Assembly: GCA_038025085.1 (NCBI GenBank)
Contig: CM076146.1
Coordinates: forward strand, 26,978,501 to 27,042,500
Length of the DNA stretch: 64,000 nt
From: Tetragonia tetragonoides
Lineage: Eukaryota > Streptophyta > Magnoliopsida > Caryophyllales > Aizoaceae
Direction: 5' to 3'
Part shown: piece by piece, positions 32,301 through 44,285 of the stretch
Layout of the letters: each line of letters starts with the position of its first letter
Numbering within the stretch: position 1 is the first letter of the stretch
Made by a program: the position numbers and the translations under genes
Notes under the pieces: model-generated
The model's input: only the letters and a program-made list of their open reading frames with translations
Told to the model about the DNA's origin: nothing
Database searches by the model: none

Positions 32301-35040
32301 CATGTATTGCAATTCATGCTGGACTCCCACTATACTTTTTTATCACTGTAAGGAACTACAGAAATCTTTTCAAACACGCATTTGATTTGCTAGATTTAGC
32401 ACTCTATCATTCTACCCAAAATACCAGTGAAGACTAAATTAATCAAGCACAAAACCAAAAGGCAGATAATAAAGAAAAGAAAAGACAAGAAATTAAAGTA
32501 GGCAAATATTTTATATCTAATCAATAATCAATATCTTAATATAATACTTTAAGTAATAAGTCGTGTTTGAGAAGTCAAATTTTCAAACATATCTGAGGAT
32601 AAAATGCTCACAGATTCTACTGTTCAGCTAGTAGAGACCGTGGTCTGCATATTGGGTTTTAGTGGCCCTCAAATGTATTGTTTTGAGATTCACTAATAAG
32701 CAAAGGTAACCTATTAACATTTCTGAGCGCTGCACATGCAGGTCTCTTCACAGGGTGCCTCATTGCACTACTTGCTGGGTATGCGATCATGGCTCATTTT
32801 ATGGGAATGTACACTAAACAAGCGTCCAGTACAGTTTACATGGAAACTGTGTATCCTGTTTTAAGGCAAGCATCCTAGTTCGTTTCTTATATGTTATTTT
32901 ACCTAATAACTAATTTTTGCACGTCAGTAACACGACTACTCTTTTATTGTTATGCGGTATGTTCAGCTTATTGTTCCTACACTTCTTCCTGTACGGATGC
33001 AATATCTTCACGTGGAAAAAAGCTCGTATAAATTACTGTTTCATCTTTGGGCTTGCACCGACCAAGGAGCTTAAGTACAGAGAAGTATTCTTGATCTGTA
33101 CAGCCTCAATGACTGCTATTGTAGGGGTTTTGTTCATTCCTTTGTCACCGGTAGCAAAAGGATACTCTTCCACTCTAGTTCAGACAATCCCAGGCTTCCT
33201 CTTACTGGTAATTTATTATATCCTACTTAGTAAAATATATGCATTTAGAAGTTGTTTTTTAAAGTCAATGGTGCTAACTACACTCCCAACATTGTAATTT
33301 TTCTCTCTTGCAGTTTTTCCTACTCTTATTGGTGTGCCCCTTCAACATTTTCTATCAATCAACCCGGCGTAGATTCCTTGAAATTATAAGGAATATAGTT
33401 TTCTCGCCTTTATATAAGGTACGAAAATTTCAGTCAGTTATGCTACCACTAAGACACACTGAAATAGTACTTATCTATGCTTTTATTCTGAATCTTGCTG
33501 ATAAAATGTGGATGATTGTAGGTTGTTATGGTAGACTTCTTCATGGCTGACCAATTGTGTAGCCAGGTAATCATCAATAACTGAATCAAACTCAATAAAT
33601 AAGTTCATTCAATTACTTGTAAATATTAGCCTTATCAAAGAAATGACAATGAAGCTACCATAAATTTAACAGGTGCCTCTGCTCAGAAATCTCGAGGATG
33701 TAGCTTGCTACTACATAACAGGAAGTTACAAGACTCAGGACTATGGATATTGTAAGAAAATCACTCATTACAGAGACCTCGCAGATGCCGTCTCCTTTCT
33801 ACCATACTACTGGAGAGCTATGCAGGTACCAGAATTAGCTTCTTTTATCTGAAGAAAACAAAATTTCTTTCTTTCAAAGAAAGCTTTTCTAACGATGGCA
33901 TTTTTAACTCTTCAGTGTGCAAGGAGGTGGTTTGATGAAGGGCAGGCTACCCACCTAGTGAATCTAGGCAAATATGTGTCAGCAATGTTGGCTGCTGGGG
34001 CAAAATTGGCCTACGATAAGGAGAACGAGAAGACAACAGGATACCTATGTCTTGTTGTAGCCACATCAAGTGCTGCAACAGTGTATCAATTGTACTGGGA
34101 CTATGTAAAGGACTGGGGATTGCTACAATTCAATTCTAAAAACCCTTGGTTAAGGAATGAATTAATGCTCCGCCAGAAGTTCATTTACTACTTCTCCATG
34201 GTATACCATCAAAGACTTGCCCTAATCTTTCATGTTTTTTGGTACATTTTTGAAAGAAGGGGGGTGAGCAGGAAAAACAATCAAAGGATCTTTAGGGCAG
34301 GATTGGCAATTGATGCAGTAATAACCTTAATTTGGCATTTTCCCAAATCCCAACCTAGAAGATGATGATTGCTTAGAGCTAAAAAATCTTCATCCCCTAG
34401 ACAAAATGAAGACTTGTGCCTAGGCAAAAAAACATAGTAAGACCAAGCAGAGAAGACATAGTGGACCTCGCCAATTTTTAAAGGGTTACTGTGAGCCATC
34501 TAAGATGGTTTTCAAGAACCCCGAGTGTGATTCACATCCCCACACATCCCTCAATGTGTGGGCCCCACGATTAATCATTGCTAAGATGATTATCTCGGAG
34601 GAGAGGGTATAATCAAGAAAGAATACTAGTCTGGTTGTTATTTAATCACTATCTCTTCATTATATGTGCGAGGAGAGGATCTTAACAGAAAATTTTTGGG
34701 GATTATTTTCAGGGATTGAACTTGATTCTAAGGCTTGCTTGGCTTCAAACACTACTACATCCAGGTTTCGGGAATGTTGATGACGGAGTAATTAAGCTTT
34801 TTTTAGCTGCCATGGAGGTCATCAGAAGAGGACAGTGGAACTTCTATAGGTAAACTTCCAAGGACAGACAATATACAACTTTTCAGTGCATGATTAACTT
34901 CCATGTAGATGTAGCACTAAACTGTGTAAAATTCTTCTTATCCTTTCAGGTTAGAGAATGAGCATCTAAATAATGCAGGCAAGTTTAGAGCAGTAAACAA
35001 AGTGCCACTTCCTTTTCATGAAGTGGATGAGGAAGACTGA
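29338..35040 (+). CDS. PHO1;H1: PHO1;H1-type phosphate exporter, SPX and EXS domains
   Basis: Exons: 29338-29562, 29672-29975, 30510-30915, 31061-31109, 31205-31276, 31614-31743, 32742-32865, 32928-33207, 33314-33418, 33522-33566, 33673-33825, 33916-34200, 34713-34849, 34950-35040. All phases agree and give 801 residues, a normal PHO1 length. An N-terminal SPX domain ([15 protein letters not shown]..., [30 protein letters not shown]) senses inositol pyrophosphates. Membrane helices follow (exons 7-9), then the EXS domain ([53 protein letters not shown]). The family loads phosphate into the xylem from the Golgi/endomembrane and plasma membrane. Intron 7 is odd: a GC donor (32866) and no AG at the position expected from homologues; 32928 is one of two possible acceptors. 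The paralogue name rests on gene order. Confidence 0.93.
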
Positions 35041-35946
35041 AATTTTGGAGAGCGACAAAAGCAAGTTGACAGGAATATAATCCGATTTCGTGTTAAATGG
35101 TTTCGGTTCTTTCAAGTCACAAGGCATCAACTCAATTCTTGTTGCTTCCCTCCAGTATCTAGGGAAATAACTCATACATGTACACAGAATTTTCTTCAGA
35201 TTTGTTGATAAAAATTAGATTCCCTCATGTGTTAGTGTCAAGCTAACGCCTTAGTCTATGTAATTATGTATGTATGAAACCCTAGGAATGTTCCTCAGGT
35301 GGTTTGGCAAGCATTATTTCTTAGAATATGCCAATCCACAAAAGGAATCAAGGACAATATGATTCAGGAATTAATGCTATATTCTTAGTTCCATTATGCA
35401 ACTTACTCTGCAACAAAACCTTCATTCCCTTCGGAATTTCTACCTTTGGACTTATTAGCTCAGAGTTTAGAATATGAGTACTTGCTTGTAAGTGCATAGC
35501 CACACTATACCACTACCATGTTTTCACGTTCGTACTCCTACCTACAGTGCAGAACAAGGAAAATACTTCAACCTTGCTGAAAATGGATGTTTATATGCAT
35601 TTGAACCCCACTAGTAGTACACTACTCCCCGATGCCTCTCACAAGGCTCCCGCCTATGAGAAATTCTTACATGGTCCGAGACTACAAAATCAATTTGGAC
35701 CCCACATTTAAACAAGTGGTAATCACCTCCATTGTGAGAGAAATGGGACTATAGGGTCCAAGATCACCCAAAGGGCAACGTAAGAAGCCGTTATTATCTA
35801 CTCAATCTTACCCTAGATTTGCATCTACCACAAAAAAGACTTTCTGTTAGACCCTTGTTGGACATGTACTGAATGTTCAAATGCTTCATGACAAAAATGA
35901 CAAGCATAGAACCATTTGATTCAGACCATTGATATAACTTAACTTA
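35041..35946. other. 3' flank of PHO1;H1
   Basis: 3' UTR and intergenic sequence; no further gene recognised. Confidence 0.4.
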
Positions 35947-36256
35947 GAGCATGTTTGGCCTAGCTTGTGATGAGCTTTTACTTTTCCCCCTATTTTTCCT
36001 CACAAACCACCCCCTCCACCACCCCCTCTTCACCCCCATTTTCAACTTCCAAAAAGCTTAAAACTCCCTTTAAGACCCCCTAGAAGCCCCAAAAGTAGAA
36101 GCATAAAATTGGAGCTTCTACTTTTGGACCTCCCAATGGGTGTTTTGTGCTTCTTAGAAGCTGACAATGGGGGTGAGGAGGAGGTGGAGGGGGTGATTTG
36201 TGAGGAAAAATAGGGGAGAAAGTAAAAGCTCATCACAAGCTAGGCCAAACACCACC
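35947..36256. mobile_element. Tourist/Harbinger-like MITE
   Basis: Perfect inverted arms: gtttggcctagcttgtgatg...agcttttact at the left and agtaaaagct...catcacaagctaggccaaac at the right. TTA target on both sides (35944-35946, 36257-36259). Same family as 14017-14317 and 49451-49710; this copy is the best preserved. Confidence 0.85.
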
Positions 36257-36259
36257 TTA

Positions 36260-38030
36260 ATAGCAAGAATAATGTAACCATGAATTCACAGGAATATAGG
36301 CTTTAAATCTCTCTAAAGATAAGCAATAATTCTTCTCCAGATAAAAGCACAGATTCTTACCGTACCATACTATGAAAAAACATCATCTTTTCAACTCTCC
36401 CAGTACTGTCCTGCCATCCTTTATCTCCTGCCCACCAAAAAAAAGAAGGGGAAAAATAAGGCATCATTCTAATTAACAATTTAGGCTTAAAAATTAAAAG
36501 AAGTTGTGTGATACCTTCATAAAGTATCTAATTGCTGAAATTGCGAAGCATGATCTTCAAGTTGAGTTGGGTTTTATTCAACTTGGTTCCCAATTTTTTT
36601 CCAGGACCAATTTCTGGGATCACAATAATCGAATTGAGCGACATCAATATATCATCTTTCAACATTCAGCCTAAATTTTTTTGAAAGGGTTTGGTTAATC
36701 CCATTCTCTGGTTTTATAACCCGTGCAAAATTGTAGTTGCAAACCAAATTCCCATTTCCGACCTTCCCACCAACATTATGTTTTTTTCTTGGTCCGACTA
36801 AGGCCTAAAGACCAGTATAATATTATTGGACCTAATATACTTCACCACTTTAATCTTGAGTCTTAGCTTAGCCAGTATGTCAAGATATTCTTGATTAAAT
36901 ACAGTTCAATCATTGTAATATAACTACCCCATATCATACAAATGATGAGGAAGTGGGGTATAAACGAGTCGATACATTTGCGAGTAGTTCATGAACATAT
37001 GCGGCCAAAATTCATTCGATAATTAAATGAATTGAGTATGAGCACCAATTCAAGGCTCGTCTAATAAATAAATTGATAAGGAAGTAAATGTTTGCTAGCA
37101 TAGTTCGTAAAGTTTATGATTTTGATATCTAAAATCGGGGATTCAAAACCTATCTCTAGTTATATCGAATTTTTATACTTTCTTAATTTTAAAAATAAAA
37201 TAAATATGCGGATTGATAAAAAATTGATCTTGAAAATAACGAGTAAAGATAGAAATATAGATCCAATAACATTTAGTTTAAACATCCCTTACTCATTCGA
37301 CTTTTTTCTATTAGGAGTCTTGTCTCAATACTCTACTGAATCTTTAGACTTGTTACAATGCTATTTTTGAATGTTAGTGACCTCACATCTCTATATGATA
37401 CAAACTTAACAAATATACAAATGTAGAAATTTAATATTGACTCAATCAATATAATTGAGAGAAACTTTACTCAAAAATTAAATTACCCAATTTTAATCAA
37501 CTCGGATAAGCTTTACTAGATATATCATGGATCCATTTCTTTTCATCCTAACTTTTTCCATAAAATGAAAGAACTTTTGCAAGAAAACATCTAACAAAAA
37601 CAATATTTTGTTACAGTGGCAATAGTGGAATTAATTTTGTAAGATAAAACTCGAATGTTTTCTTAGGAATTTTATTGTAAAATATTGAACTATTAGATGG
37701 TTTCGCAAATTTTCTCAAAATGAGGATAACAAATTATCAATTCACAAAAATAAATTCCCTTGACAAAAAAAAAAAATCTTTTTTTTCCTTAATAAAAAAA
37801 GGGTGTAAGTGAATGGGGATTGATGCATTTCATTACATTATGTTTGGATTTTCGTGTTCAATAACGAACATATCAGACTTAAGTGAATAACCATTTCTAG
37901 TAGTCATTTGACACAAGACATGAGATTTCAAATCCATGACCTCGGGGACAACTGACAAATAATCCTCTTCAATAAGCTCTTGCTCTTGGCAACGGCGAGC
38001 TTTGCCAAAATTCACAAAAATCTCAATTCA
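36260..38030. other. intergenic spacer between PHO1;H1 and the DNL zinc-finger gene
   Basis: AT-rich; no gene, RNA or clear repeat recognised. The 3' end should contain the promoter of the next gene. Confidence 0.4.
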
Positions 38031-41000
38031 ATGACGATAACAACCACCACATCTCCCGCCATTTTCTCTCCCTCATGCTATTCACCGACGAATTTCAGCC
38101 CTAATCAATGTGCACCCATTTCGCGCCCTAATTTCTTCCGCCCCAAGTTTACCCCCAAGCAAAACCCTAGGTCACCGTTTTTCCCCTATTTTGTTTAATT
38201 CTTTCGAATTAATCTGTTTGATATGCTTAATTTGTATATGCTGAATTTGAATTACCTTTGTAATTTGCAGATTGAGAATTTCTCAAAAATCAGCAATTTT
38301 TTCAAAACAAGTTCACTGGGTACCTTATTGCTGTAGTGGTAATACTGAAATTGATCGTGAGACAACGGATGATACTTCTAAGGTGTTTTTTTAATTTCTT
38401 GTTTTGGATTTTTTTTACTCTATGTGCCCAATTTGTTTTTTAAAAAAATGCTTGATTGGGTGGATTTGGGTGGTTTTAAGAAATTCTGTGATTGTTAATG
38501 TGCAAATTGGAACATCTTCCACTGTGTGAATAGAAGTGCGGGGATTTTCTGCAATTCAAGTATCCATTTTTGACGCATCGTAGATAATTGGTTGCTAGGT
38601 TTTAGTGTTTAGGTTTGGATTGTAATGAACTAAATAGAATGTGTCACTTAAATGGTTTCTACTTCTTTTTGTTATGAATGAGTGGCCAAAGTGAGAATCC
38701 ATGACTATTATGGGTCCAACTGAAAATTCTGTCCGCTCGGAAGGGTAATGCTATTACTGTGTGCGAACGAATCACTGTTTAAGATGGAGGCTCTTGAGAA
38801 ATACTGGTTTGATGGTAGTGTATGATATGTTAAACTTGTTCACTCGGGCCCTTTTTGGGTTTGTTTGGTCGCTTATGGCGGCAGACTAAAGGAGAGTCAA
38901 TAGGAGTAAGAGAAGGGGATAATAAGGAATAGTGTAGTGACGTTAGTGTACCATTCTTTAAATGTCCAGTAAGAGTGAGCAAGGCTGCGAGAGTAAGTAG
39001 AAAGCTATTTATACTCCTTCAGTCTATGATTAGCAGTCACATAACTAGTTCAAATTTACGCTAGAAAGTGTCCATCATATTTGGATAGATGGAGTAGTAG
39101 TTTATGCTTTTAGCCCCTCGGAGAGCTTATATACCTAGGATTGTGAGTACATTTGATAAGGTTATTCTATTGATTAAAGATCATTCTCCTTTTCATCCTA
39201 GTTTGGGGGGAGGGACAATGTTTTTTAAGAAAGTGTAAGAGAAACATATACTCTTTATTTACTCTTCATTTTGACCGTTGCCTAATTAAAGCTGAAATTT
39301 AGAAGAATTCTTTGTTATCATGGTCTTTCTGTGACCTGGGTCAAAGTGGATCCTGTTGGTATAGAGTATAGACATTCACTTTGGACTCAGAGCATTGGAT
39401 TCCCCCAAAGTTTATAACTATGTCGCTAGATCAGGATTGTGATGGTGGACCTTGAGCCTAGTTGGTACTTGGTAACGTCTATTGGTGTTTGGGTTTTGTG
39501 ATATGTGGTCTATGTGGGAGTTGGGACAGTTGGGCCCATGACCATCTGTATTAGCTATCAACGTTTGGATCGTTACCTCAAATGCTTGATGGCATTTGGG
39601 AAATGGAGATGGACGATTTATTTTGGGTAGTAAGTTATGATATTTAGTCTGATCATATTTGTTTGCTGGTTGTCTGTAGTGTTGCACGTCATATTTGTGT
39701 GAAGAGTTCCGTTTGTAGTGGATAGAGAACTGAGAGTAGGTTTTTATGCATATTTTTGGTATGTGACCTTTGTTTGAGTTGACCAACTCAGTTGTAGCCT
39801 TCTCAAATGTCTAACACAAAACATTGAAATTAGAAGCCCTAGGTTTGCTGATATGGAGAAAATTTCAGTAGCAAGAATTTAGACTCTGCAACGAGGTTTA
39901 CTGCCATTCAAATTTTCAATAGATGAAAAATGCTTTCCTTAATTGTCACGTAAATGGATCCACATGCTTCAGCTGTAGGAAAAATTAACAACTATTAAGA
40001 AGTTAAAAACTTCAGAAGAACAGCAGTCATCAAAGTAATCTGTTGCTACCCAGTCAGGATGTGCAGTTTGGGAACTTTCTGCTGTCCCCCCCCCCCCCCC
40101 CTCTTGCTACTCTTTCTGTAAACACTAGCAAAAATCGGCACGTCCACTTTCTTTCCCACTCACACATTTTATTTGGAATAATAATAGGCCCTAAAGAGGG
40201 GCAAGGCTTCTGTTTGGAAGGCTACGCTAGATAAATCCACTACATTGATAGAATACAGTTCAGAGGCCAAATAAAGCGCTTTGCCGTGATTTTTGTATGT
40301 ATTATCCTATCAATGGCAGAGGAGCTGACGTTACCCTTTTTTTCTTTTTTTGCATTGTGAGCTAGCTTCTTGTCTGTGGCATAAATTGTTTCAGATGGAA
40401 GTGGAGTGGATCAGGCCAGGTTCTATGTCAGGATACCCTTAAGTGAGCTATACTGGGTTTAGGCATAGGGAGAGGAAAGTCCTATGGAAAGTTGCTTGCT
40501 TGGCCATACTCTAATCTGGTGTCTGGAATTAGAAATGCAGCAGATATTCTTTTTGTATAGATCTTCCCATCACGACTCTATATGAGAAATGAAATGTTTC
40601 CTTAGCTTCTCCTTGGTCATGCTTCTTGATTCTTGTCAAGTTTCTCTGCGTCGTATGTACAGCGTCACTGTTATCCTGTTTAGTGTCGGTTTTGGAGGAC
40701 TCATCCTCCTTTGCAGTAATGTATATTTTTATGAGCAAAAAATAATGTGCAGCTACTGTATCTATCCAAATAGTACTCCCTCCAGTCCACGGAAATCTTT
40801 ACGCTTTCCACTTATGTTTGGACCATGGAAATCTTTACGTTTCCTTATATGGTAATGTATTTGAGCACCCTTTACTATTTTACCCCTCCTACCTTCTCAC
40901 CCTATGTGCAAGGAAATAAAAAAAAAAAAGATTTATCACGCCACTAGCTACAAAAGTAAGGAAAGTAATACAAAAGCAAAGAAAGCAATAAATACCCACT

Positions 41001-42337
41001 AAAATATTATTTTCTCTCTCTTAATACCTCATGTGCTGTTTTAAGGGTAAATTTGAAAATTTTGTGCTAAAATGTGTTTTCCTTAATATTAGTCATATTC
41101 TCCAAACGGCAAGATTTCCCTGGACCGGAGGGAGTATTACGCAAAGCCATAAATTAAGATGATTGGACAACCTCTCATTTTGTTCTTCCTCTCTGAAGTT
41201 CAATTTCGATGATTTTTAATGGGCTTAAGGGATGTATTTGTGATATTCCTTCCTATCTATTTGTATTTTTGCATAATAAACACAATTGTTGCATCAATAA
41301 CGTAGAAGTCTATATCAATATCAATATCCTACACCTCTCATCTTTTATATTTTGTAACTATATCATCACGTGTTAGATATGTGACCACGATGCACTGTAT
41401 ATTTGCTAACCTATTAGTGCTAGAAAACAATGGGAAAACATCTGCAAGAATTACTGAGAAGGTAGTGGCGGTGGGGAAACATGATGACTGTAGAATTGCT
41501 TGGCACTTCCTTGCTTATTTATCGAAATAGGTGCTGGATTTCTGGTAACAGAGTGAGATGAGAACATGATAAATATACATTGGAAGGTTGTGATATCACG
41601 CATTGAATAAAGGTGTAGTTAAGCTCTATGTTAGGGACCTGAATGTTATCTGTTGATAACTATTAACTTTTTGATTTTGCTGCTTAATGTTGGAATTTGG
41701 AAATGCACTCAAGATATAGACACGTCAATGATTGAAACTATTGCAAATTTGGTTTCTCTCCTGTGATCTCGTGTTTGCAAATTGAACGAGTAACCTTATG
41801 CCCATATTTGTGTTTTGTCCACTTTGCATTCATTGGAAAGGGTTGGAAAATATATTTTCTTTTATTTTCAACTAGTGATGGGCCTGCTGGCCAAAAAAAG
41901 AAAAAAGATTCTCATCTTCTGTTTGTTCTCTTGTAGGAAACAAGCATTAATATACAACTCCCACGGAGAAGTCTGCTTGTGCAATTTACTTGCAATTCTT
42001 GTGGTGAAAGAACAAAACGACTTATAAATAGATTAGCCTATGAACGAGGAACTGTATTTGTCCAGGTATTCCTAATTTATGCTTGTTGTGAGACTTGTGT
42101 GTTGTTCTATGAGGATATTTGTGTGACATTTTACATTAACATACTATGGGCATGTTCTTTTCAAGTGGTTTCCAGTTTTGTCCAGTTTTCCCCAGTTTGT
42201 CCCAGTTTTCACCAGTTATAAAATACAGTTTTGTCCAGTTTTGATATTTTGACATACTAAACATAATACTTAAATATAAAATATTTTAAATCAAAATATA
42301 AAAATAAATATATGCATAATAATTAATAATAATAATA

Positions 42338-42412
<75 letters not shown>

Positions 42413-42431
42413 AAAAATAATAATAATAATA

Positions 42432-42463
<32 letters not shown>

Positions 42464-43875
42464 AACAATCAAAAATAAAAATTTCCAGTTTGTCCCAGTT
42501 TTCCCCAGTTTCTCCCAGTTTTCACAAGTTACCAGTTAGACTTTCCAGTTTTCACCAGTTTTGCGCAGTTTTGCCCAGTTTTGTCCAGTTTCTCCCAAGT
42601 TACCAGTTCCAGTTACCAGTTGAAAAGAATGAGCCCTATTAAATGATTATAAAAGAATCACGCCATAATGAGACGACATTTTAAAATATTTTGTGCCCTC
42701 GCATTGTATGCGAGTATTTATTTACTGTTAAATAGTCCACGATGACCATTGTACTGGGTAGCTTTTTTTTTTTTTTCTTTCTATATTCTTTGTTAGAGAG
42801 ACCCTTAGTTGAACGGGGAACCATGTTGAGAACAAAGGAAGAGTTTATTCCTCACTTATTATTCATTCACTTGGTCAAAAGTTAGGAATCTGCAAATCTT
42901 TTGGAGTATGCAAATAATAGGCTCTATGTCCAAGGAAATGAAGTGAATCAAAGAATTGAAGAGACAACATACTAACCGTGAGGGGGTAGCTCAGTTGGTA
43001 AGACCTCTGAGATCTATTCCGAGGTCCCAAGTTCGAGTCCTCTTAGGGCCATTGGAGGTTTTTCTGGTTGTTAACTTCAGGGCCCATGGGATTAGTCAAG
43101 CAAAGCTTGGATACCATGTTATCAAAGAAAAAAAAGGACAACTTACTAAGGGTGGTGAAGATCTACAGGATAGCATTTGTTGTCACAATCTTTTGCATGA
43201 TGTATGCACTCTATATGAATGAGATGGCTGGTAAATCTTACTTTGGCATAACTATTGTGTTCTGTCTGTGGCTAATAGTAGCATTGATAAGAAAGGCTTT
43301 CTAACTTTTATCTCGCAAGATGTTGTCAATCTTTGGTCATTCTTAATAAAACTATTCCAAGTAATGAGACTGTGAAAGTGCTAAGTACTCGTTGTCTTTT
43401 TCCTTTCTGTACTTATAATCTATGAGATAAATTCTTCACATAATGGTTGGGTTGTTGAATTTCTTAAAGCAAATTCCATGTTTATATTCTTGATGCACCC
43501 ACCATATTCATCGGCAGTGGAGCCTCCAGGTGTCTAGTTGGGTCTTTCGTAAATTTATTGCTATTTTAGTGCAAAATTATGTTTGTTTATGAAACTTTTT
43601 CTATGTTCATCTTAAGTGTGCTTGCATGAAATTTGTTTTGATTTTGATTGAGCTTGTAGGTAGCATAATTTTCACATATATCAAAAGCTTTGCAATTTAA
43701 GTTTTGACTATTCAAACTTCTTTAGTTATTCACTGAACAATGTGATTGACTGTAACCATAAGCTCCATCTTATCAGTGCTCAGGGTGTCTCAAGCATCAC
43801 AAACTAGTTGACAATCTGGGTCTTGTGGTTGAATATGACTTCCGGAATGATAGTGATGAGACAACGCTTACATAG
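38031..43875 (+). CDS. ZR3: Zim17/DNL-type zinc-finger protein, organellar
   Basis: Exons 38031-38170, 38271-38382, 41937-42065 and 43777-43875 join in phase to 159 residues. The N-terminus (MTITTTTSPAIFSPS...) is rich in Ser, Thr and Pro and lacks acids, as in a plastid or mitochondrial transit peptide. The DNL zinc finger is split by intron 3: C103-N-S-C106 in exon 3 and C128-S-G-C131 in exon 4, followed by KHHKLVDNLGLV. Zim17/HEP proteins keep organellar Hsp70 soluble. The usual D-N-L-G-W reads D-N-L-G-L. Introns 2 (3.55 kb) and 3 (1.7 kb) are swollen by transposons. The gene name rests on position between PHO1;H1 and AGP19 relatives. Confidence 0.85.
39012..39099. mobile_element. degenerate Stowaway-like MITE
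   Basis: tactccttcagtctatg at the left and tagatggagta at the right are weakly inverted, with the tactcc/ggagta ends of Stowaway elements. Lies in intron 2 of the zinc-finger gene. Confidence 0.45.
40084..40101. repeat. C homopolymer
   Basis: About 17 consecutive C in intron 2 of the zinc-finger gene. Confidence 0.9.
40776..41134. mobile_element. Stowaway MITE
   Basis: Ends ctccctccagtccacgg and ggaccggagggag are inverted and flanked by TA on both sides (40774-40775, 41135-41136). The ctccctcc terminus is the Stowaway (Tc1/mariner) signature. Length 359 bp. Lies in intron 2 of the zinc-finger gene. Confidence 0.88.
42148..42636. mobile_element. Harbinger-like MITE with CCAGTTTT minisatellite interior
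   Basis: Inverted ends gggcatgttcttttcaa and ttgaaaagaatgagccc; TAT on both sides (42145-42147, 42637-42639). Each flank inside is an array of 10-11 base words of the ccagtttt type (42168-42240, 42484-42610), and the middle is a TAA/ATT microsatellite (42324-42463). A sister element with a different short-word interior lies at 51633-51888. Confidence 0.7.
42324..42463. repeat. (TAA)n/(ATT)n microsatellite, inverted
   Basis: AAT units turn into ATT units, then back, so the tract can fold into hairpins. Confidence 0.9.
42976..43136 (+). mobile_element. tRNA-derived SINE in intron 3 of the zinc-finger gene
   Basis: A-box-like tagctcagttggtaaga and B-box-like agttcgagtcc lie about 35 bases apart. 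A body of about 90 bases and an A-tail follow. The flanks gacaacatactaa (42963-42975) and gacaacttactaa (43137-43149) form a 13-bp duplication with one mismatch. The tRNA-like part does not fold into a clean cloverleaf, so it is not a tRNA gene. Confidence 0.85.
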
Positions 43876-44285
43876 AGTAGTGATGACCCAATGTGACTCT
43901 TAGAAGCTCTTTTCTGTGAGTTCTTTCATTGGGCAGATAACCTCTTTGTGGTGAGTTTGTAGTATTTTATTATGCTTTAATGTAACTCTGATTTTGAAAC
44001 TTATATATATATCCTTCACATCTTTGGCCACATTCTTCAAAATTCTCATAATTGGCAGCTTAGCTGAAATCTCTGACTATCTTCTTATGCTTATACCTTT
44101 TTCTGCTGAAATGTTCTTTAGATGTACTTGAAATAATTATCTGTGGAAATGCAACATTCAAGTACAGGGCATCAACTGAAACTCACCATCGCCAAACTCT
44201 CATAAATTGCCTTCTAAAAAGAATGAAGGAGAAAAAGCAAAAACGAAAATACATTATGTATTTAATAGATATTGTGAAGGTTGTG
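43876..44285. other. convergent 3' ends of the zinc-finger and AGP genes
   Basis: The two genes face each other here; this stretch should hold both 3' UTRs. No other feature seen. Confidence 0.5.

Noticed and set aside
34201..34365. Extension of PHO1;H1 exon 12 into the following intron
   Set aside because: The frame stays open, but a GT donor at 34201 in phase with exon 13 (34713) restores the conserved EXS sequence.
42976..43050. tRNA gene (GGGGGTAGCTCAGTTGG... with GTTCGAGTCC)
   Set aside because: The acceptor and T stems do not pair, and an A-tail with flanking target duplications follows; it is a SINE head.
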